Shown here piece after piece: positions 6,709 through 9,745 of a stretch of DNA of 9,745 bases. The notes under the pieces are model-generated. The model did not search any database. It saw only the letters and a list, made by a program, of their open reading frames with translations, and was not told where the DNA came from. A program made the position numbers and the translations under genes. The number at the start of each line of letters is the position of its first letter. Position 1 is the first letter of the stretch. The stretch is taken from positions 1 to 9,745 of the forward strand of contig USNG01000045.1 in the NCBI GenBank assembly GCA_900556025.1, written 5' to 3'. This DNA is from an uncultured Mycoplasmatota bacterium (GTDB taxonomy: Bacteria; Bacillota_I; Bacilli_A; RF39; UBA660).

Positions 6709-7778
6709 AATCCTTCTCTTTTCAATCTATTAACAGTACTAACATGACCACTATCCGTTTCATTAAAATATGTTTTTCCTGTTTTATCAGCTACAAAATA
6801 ATAATATTTATGTTTAGTAGGATTAATAGTCGCAGTTATAGATTCAATACCTGGATTACATATAGGTCCAACAGGTAATTTACCAGCCATACATGTACTT
6901 CTAGTATTATAACTATTACAAGCACTTAATTCACTTTGCTTTAAATCTCTACTAAAATTATCTATCTTTTCAGCATAATAAGTAGTAACATCACTACCTA
7001 AACTCCATCCATCATTAAGTCTATTATAAAATACTCCAGCAACACCACTTCTATCACCAGCATTACCAGCTTCTTGTTCAATAATTGAAGCAAGTGTTAG
7101 CATTTCATGAAATGAATACTTACTACTTTCAATATCATTTTTATATTTATCAATTTTATTTTCCATATTATCAAGCATTTTTCTAAATATATCATCTACA
7201 TCTGCAGAAGCATAAAATTCATATGTATCTGGAAATAAATATCCTTCTAATGAATAATAAATATTTTTATTTTTAATCTCATCAGTTAAAAACCAATATT
7301 CACTAATTAATTCATCTAAATATTTTTCATTGCTAAGTTTCTTTAATATTTCTTCTTCACTAATTTCAAAATTATCAGTTATAGTTTTAATAACATACCT
7401 CATATTTTTCCCTTCAGTAAATGTTACTCTTTTAGTTGCAGCTAAAGACACACTTCCTTTTTCTAAAGTAGTTATTAATTCTTCTAGATCATAATTAGTT
7501 TTAAGAATATAATCTCCAAACTCTAAATCTTTAGGTGGATTTAACTTAATATATATTTTATAAGCTAGTTCAGATCTAATTAAATTATTATCTTTTAACA
7601 TACCGCCTATACTACTATAAGTGCTACCCTCACTAACATTTATATTAACGCTTTCACTCTTACTACTAGGTGCACCTATCAAATAAAAATAAGCTCCTAC
7701 CATACATCCAGCTACTATAATAATTAACACTATTATAAATAATAAAAATTTTTTTAAATTAAATACTTTCTTTTTCAT
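6690..7778 (-). CDS. mltG: Endolytic murein transglycosylase MltG (YceG-like)
   Basis: MltG cleaves nascent glycan strands and so sets their length, at the outer face of the membrane. The 362 residues begin with a basic n-region (KKKVFNLKK) and a hydrophobic segment (about 11-34), followed by a LysM-like region (about 42-110) and the YceG catalytic domain (about 115-360). The catalytic glutamate should be E234 in LTLASIIEQEAG (227-238), aligning with E218 of E. coli MltG; EGYLFPDTYEF (178-188) and LPVGPICNPG (301-310) are further family motifs. Oddities: V-A-G-C (C25) inside the membrane segment resembles a lipobox, and C287, C296 and C307 cluster beside the last motif. GAAGG (7791-7787) lies eight nt before the ATG. 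It overlaps both neighbours, in the place of Bacillus yrrL. It shows that this organism makes peptidoglycan. Confidence 0.95.
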   Translation of the reverse strand: MKKKVFNLKKFLLFIIVLIIIVAGCMVGAYFYLIGAPSSKSESVNINVSEGSTYSSIGGMLKDNNLIRSELAYKIYIKLNPPKDLEFGDYILKTNYDLEELITTLEKGSVSLAATKRVTFTEGKNMRYVIKTITDNFEISEEEILKKLSNEKYLDELISEYWFLTDEIKNKNIYYSLEGYLFPDTYEFYASADVDDIFRKMLDNMENKIDKYKNDIESSKYSFHEMLTLASIIEQEAGNAGDRSGVAGVFYNRLNDGWSLGSDVTTYYAEKIDNFSRDLKQSELSACNSYNTRSTCMAGKLPVGPICNPGIESITATINPTKHKYYYFVADKTGKTYFNETDSGHVSTVNRLKREGLWIEYN

Positions 7779-8043
7779 CCTTTTTTCCTTCTAATGAATT
7801 TAATATTTTTTCTATAAATTCAAATTCTTCCTTCATTTCTACAGGTTTAAACTTAGTCATATTTCCTTTATCACTCAAAATATATGTAGAAGCATAACAT
7901 TTAACACTTCCATCGCTATTCTTACGTTCATCAGTATATACAACATAATTAACATCATTTGTAGTATCTTCTATATTTAAAAGAATTCTATATTCTTTTT
8001 TATTACCCTTCTTATCTTTTAAAGTTAGATAATTATCTTTCAT
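7759..8043 (-). CDS. DUF1292 family protein (YrzB-like), function unknown
   Basis: A small acidic protein of 94 residues in the place of Bacillus yrzB, between ruvX and mltG. The DUF1292 pattern is visible: an N-terminal strand pair (YLTLKDKKGNKKEYRIL), a central hydrophobic strand (NYVVYTD, about 32-38) and a C-terminal helix with EEFEFIEKILNSLEGKKDE. No signal peptide, membrane segment or catalytic motif is seen, so it is probably cytosolic. AGGAGT stands four nt before the ATG. It overlaps the end of ruvX by 11 nt and the start of mltG by 20 nt. The function of the family is unknown; operon position is the only hint of a link to wall synthesis or RuvX. Confidence 0.85.
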   Translation of the reverse strand: MKDNYLTLKDKKGNKKEYRILLNIEDTTNDVNYVVYTDERKNSDGSVKCYASTYILSDKGNMTKFKPVEMKEEFEFIEKILNSLEGKKDEKESI

Positions 8044-8452
8044 TTTTACTCCTGTCTAAATAACCTTGTAATATAATAGTCGCAGCTACTTTATCAATAA
8101 CTTTTTTTCTATTTTTTCTCTTTTCATCATTACTAATAAGCATTCTTTCAGCTTCTACAGTAGATAATCTTTCATCTTGCATAATAACTTCTTTTCCAAA
8201 TTTCTCTTCTAATAATTTTTTAAATTCAAATGTAATTTCACTTCTTTTAGAAATACTACCATCTAAATTAAGTGGATTACCCAAGACAAAAGAATCAACT
8301 TTTCTTGATTCCACTATTTTACTTAACTTATCTAATAATTCATCATAATTATTATATCTAAGCACGTCAAGAGAAGTAGCTATAGTTGAAGTTCTATCAC
8401 TAATTGCTAATCCTAAAGTTTTACTTCCTAAATCTAATCCTAAATATATCAT
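8033..8452 (-). CDS. ruvX: RuvX/YqgF-family pre-16S rRNA nuclease (putative Holliday junction resolvase)
   Basis: An RNase H-fold nuclease linked to 5' end maturation of 16S rRNA and, by fold, to Holliday junction resolution. The 139 residues match the usual length. Motifs: LGLDLGSKTLGLAISD (4-19, D7), VLGNPLNLDGS (56-66), DERLSTVEAERML (93-105, E94) and a C-terminal VIDKVAATIILQGYLD (118-133, D120). D7, E94 and D120 give the acidic triad. The ATG overlaps the ireB stop as ATGA. No convincing Shine-Dalgarno lies in the 18 nt upstream, so translation probably depends on ribosomes finishing ireB. Tex in the same window shares the fold in one domain but is much larger. Confidence 0.95.
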   Translation of the reverse strand: MIYLGLDLGSKTLGLAISDRTSTIATSLDVLRYNNYDELLDKLSKIVESRKVDSFVLGNPLNLDGSISKRSEITFEFKKLLEEKFGKEVIMQDERLSTVEAERMLISNDEKRKNRKKVIDKVAATIILQGYLDRSKNER

Positions 8453-8694
8453 TTATTTATAAAATCCACTAGCATTACTTCTAGTATATCTTCCCTTTTA
8501 AATTCAAGAATTCTATTTCTACATTCTTTATAACTAGAAATATATCCAGGATCTCCACTAATTAAATAAGCAACTATTTGTTTAATAGCTTCATATCCTC
8601 TTTCTTCTAAATCGTCAATTATAGAAATTAAAGCACTTTTAGTTTTTTCATCAATAATTCTTTTAGTATCAACAACAATAGTTTCATTATTCAT
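8449..8694 (-). CDS. ireB: IreB family regulatory phosphoprotein (UPF0297, YrzL-like)
   Basis: IreB is a small protein phosphorylated by the PASTA kinase IreK in Enterococcus and involved in cephalosporin resistance and cell-wall homeostasis. The 81 residues keep the family core: LEERGYEAIKQIVAYLISGDPGYIS (29-53; in particular QIVAYLISGDPGYI), then RNRILEFKRED (59-69). ATG 8694 is preferred over GTG 8706: the near-perfect site AAGGAAGTG (8712-8704) covers that GTG, and the resulting N-terminus (MNNETIVVD) resembles the ET-V start of Enterococcus IreB, whose threonines are phosphorylated; T5 is the likely counterpart. It is the first gene of the seven-gene operon and has its own promoter. In Bacillus alaS stands upstream; here it is an unrelated surface gene. 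Confidence 0.9.
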   Translation of the reverse strand: MNNETIVVDTKRIIDEKTKSALISIIDDLEERGYEAIKQIVAYLISGDPGYISSYKECRNRILEFKREDILEVMLVDFINK

Positions 8695-8719
8695 AAAATC
8701 ATCCACTTCCTTACAACAT

Positions 8720-8748
8720 ATTTTATCAAATTATTTATTATTTCACAA
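8720..8748 (-). promoter_or_regulatory. Promoter of the ireB-ruvX-...-trhP2 operon
   Basis: On the minus strand -35 TTGTGA (8748-8743), a 17-nt spacer and -10 TAAAAT (8725-8720), with TG one base before the -10 (8727-8728) forming an extended -10. The predicted start near 8713 leaves a leader of about 20 nt, filled by the ribosome site. A start at GTG 8706 would leave almost no leader, which supports ATG 8694 for ireB. Confidence 0.72.
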
Positions 8749-8779
8749 TATCATTACAAAACAAAAATCTATCAATCAT

Positions 8780-8808
8780 AAAAAATCAAGGTATTTTTAT
8801 GCCTTGAT
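8780..8808 (-). terminator. Intrinsic terminator of the Gly-rich surface gene
   Basis: On the minus strand ATCAAGG (8808-8802), a 10-nt loop and CCTTGAT (8791-8785) form a perfect 7-bp stem, followed by a run of six T (8785-8780). The stem begins directly after the TAG of the surface gene (8811-8809). It insulates the ireB promoter some 30 nt further on. Confidence 0.85.
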
Positions 8809-9745
8809 CTATCGTCTTGCATTACGAATAATAACTATTCCAGATCCACCAGATCCACCAATTGAGACAGTACTACCACCCTCACCACCATCTCCAGTAT
8901 TAGGATTTCCTGATGCAGGCTTATATCCATAATATCCGTCTGAACATTCTTGGCCACATCCCTTGCCACCAGAAGCATATAATGTAGAATTAGAATTTCC
9001 AAATTCTCCAGTAGTTGTACCTTGACCTGTACCGCCTGGACAATATCTTTCTTGGCTAGCACCATCAACGTAGCCACTATCGCCACCATTGCTACCATTA
9101 GTTCCTGCTTTTCCAGACCAAAGGCCGCCTCCGCCACCTCCAGAGCCACCTGAACCACCAGGCGCACAACCTGCACTAGTATTTCCTAATCCTCCTGCTA
9201 AGCCACCCTTTGCTTCATAAGTTTTATTGTCAATAACAATAGTAGAACTTTCACCATCTGAACCAGTCCAACTATTTGGATAATCCGTGTTGCTACCACC
9301 TGAACCTCCTGAACCTATTGTAACTTTGTATGTTTTATTTGAATCCAAAGTTAAACTATTAAAGGTTTTAGTATAGCCACCACCACCTCCGCCTCCCCAT
9401 TTGCCGCCGCCTACTCCGCCGCCGCCAACTAAGAACGCATCAATTTTAGTTTTAATAGAAAGTTTCAATTCACCACTAGTCAAAAATTTAATTCTCCAAT
9501 CATCATTTCCATCATCATGCACTGAACAATTGCCAGAATAATAAACCATATATGGAGAACTTCCTTTAGTATAATTAGCACAATATATTGATAAAGTACT
9601 ATATAAAATCTTATTTTGCTTCCAGTGAGCATATAATGTTTGAGTATCTGTTATTTTTACTGTTGTGTCACTTGTTACTCGTGTTCCTCTAGTAGCTGCC
9701 GTAAACCATCCTAGGAATGTGTATCCAGTTCTTGTAGCTGTTGGT
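8809..9745 (-). CDS. Surface-type protein with InlB B-repeat and Gly-rich C-terminal domain (5' end outside window)
   Basis: The frame is open from the right edge (first full codon at 9744) down to TAG 8811-8809, giving 311 visible residues with no start; the ATG at 9549 is internal. Visible residues 1-41 are a Listeria-Bacteroides/InlB B-repeat (RTGYTFLGWFTAATRGT ... TLYAHW), usually found in tandem in secreted or wall-associated proteins. A 60-residue linker follows (YCANY, YYSGNCSVHDDGNDDW), then a Gly-rich domain from about residue 100 (DAFLVGGGGVGGG) to the end (GGSGIVIIRNARR), of the type often named glycine-rich protein in gut Bacillota and phage-tail proteins. Several Cys lie in the Gly-rich part (GCAPG, YCPGG, GCGQEC). 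There is no LPXTG, C-terminal membrane segment or lipobox in view. G+C is clearly higher than in all neighbours, driven by Gly codons. An adhesin or surface-layer role is inference. Confidence 0.85.
   Translation of the reverse strand, partial: PTATRTGYTFLGWFTAATRGTRVTSDTTVKITDTQTLYAHWKQNKILYSTLSIYCANYTKGSSPYMVYYSGNCSVHDDGNDDWRIKFLTSGELKLSIKTKIDAFLVGGGGVGGGKWGGGGGGGYTKTFNSLTLDSNKTYKVTIGSGGSGGSNTDYPNSWTGSDGESSTIVIDNKTYEAKGGLAGGLGNTSAGCAPGGSGGSGGGGGGLWSGKAGTNGSNGGDSGYVDGASQERYCPGGTGQGTTTGEFGNSNSTLYASGGKGCGQECSDGYYGYKPASGNPNTGDGGEGGSTVSIGGSGGSGIVIIRNARR
9622..9744 (-). repeat. InlB B-repeat (Listeria-Bacteroides repeat) unit within the surface gene
   Basis: This encodes one unit ending in LYAHW, with the RTGYTFLGWFT core and the RVTSDTTV segment that define the family. 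The unit is cut at the N-terminal side by the window edge. Further copies probably lie beyond it, since these repeats are commonly tandem; this cannot be seen here. Confidence 0.85.

Noticed and set aside
6395..6733. Open frame of 112 codons opposite trmR and the end of mltG
   Set aside because: It is antisense to two well-supported genes, hydrophobic only because it mirrors their codons, and has no ribosome site or promoter.
8835..9176. Open frame of 113 codons on the same strand as the Gly-rich gene
   Set aside because: It is a frame-shifted reading of Gly codon runs; the result is a Val/Leu/Ala-rich string with no family features, and it has no ribosome site.
9549..9549. ATG at 9549 as the true start of the Gly-rich gene
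   Set aside because: The frame continues upstream without a stop to the window edge and encodes a clear InlB B-repeat, so this Met is internal.
1..9745. Alternative genetic code (TGA as Trp), suggested by the A+T richness
   Set aside because: TGA is a functional stop for trhP1, trhP2 and ireB, and Trp is encoded by TGG throughout.
1..9745. CRISPR array, insertion sequence, integrase, or toxin-antitoxin pair
   Set aside because: No spaced direct repeats, transposase or recombinase motifs, or small paired genes were found on either strand.

Overview
The window looks like chromosomal DNA of a very A+T-rich, low-GC Gram-positive bacterium (Bacillota, Bacilli/Erysipelotrichia-like, possibly an uncultured gut lineage of the RF39 type; the exact clade is inference). 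It has strong purine-rich Shine-Dalgarno sites, sigma-A type promoters and a block of genes in the order long known from Bacillus (yrzL-yrrK-yrzB-yrrL-yrrM-yrrN-yrrO ... greA). TGA is used as a stop and TGG as Trp, so the code is standard. MltG and IreB imply a peptidoglycan wall, which argues against a wall-less Mollicute.

Layout, left to right. Positions 1-54 hold the 5' part of a tRNA-Ser(GCU) gene on the minus strand, with a near-consensus promoter. Divergent from it is tex (180-2324, plus), ending in a 12-bp palindromic terminator that it shares with the convergent tig gene. Everything from 2350 to the right edge is on the minus strand. Read in transcription order (right to left) it is: the 3' end of a large surface-type gene (InlB B-repeat plus Gly-rich domain, running off the right edge) and its terminator; the ireB promoter; then ireB-ruvX-DUF1292-mltG-trmR-trhP1-trhP2, in which every junction overlaps (4, 11, 20, 19, 22 and 4 nt); then greA with its own consensus promoter; then tig.

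The seven-gene operon joins cell-wall control (IreB, substrate of a PASTA kinase; MltG, glycan-strand terminase), rRNA processing/nuclease (RuvX) and wobble-uridine modification. TrhP1/TrhP2 are predicted to hydroxylate U34 to ho5U and TrmR to methylate ho5U to mo5U, so a complete predicted mo5U34 route sits in three overlapping genes. greA, tig and tex add transcription, folding and RNA-binding functions. Compared with Bacillus, alaS is absent upstream of ireB and udk is absent between trhP2 and greA.

No wholly unknown multi-gene system is visible. The items most worth a second look are the G+C-rich, cysteine-containing Gly-rich surface protein, the palindromes lying on the tex and greA promoters, a lipobox-like motif and extra cysteines in MltG, a Gly-to-Ala change in the SAM loop of TrmR, and a trigger factor that starts about 10 residues late.
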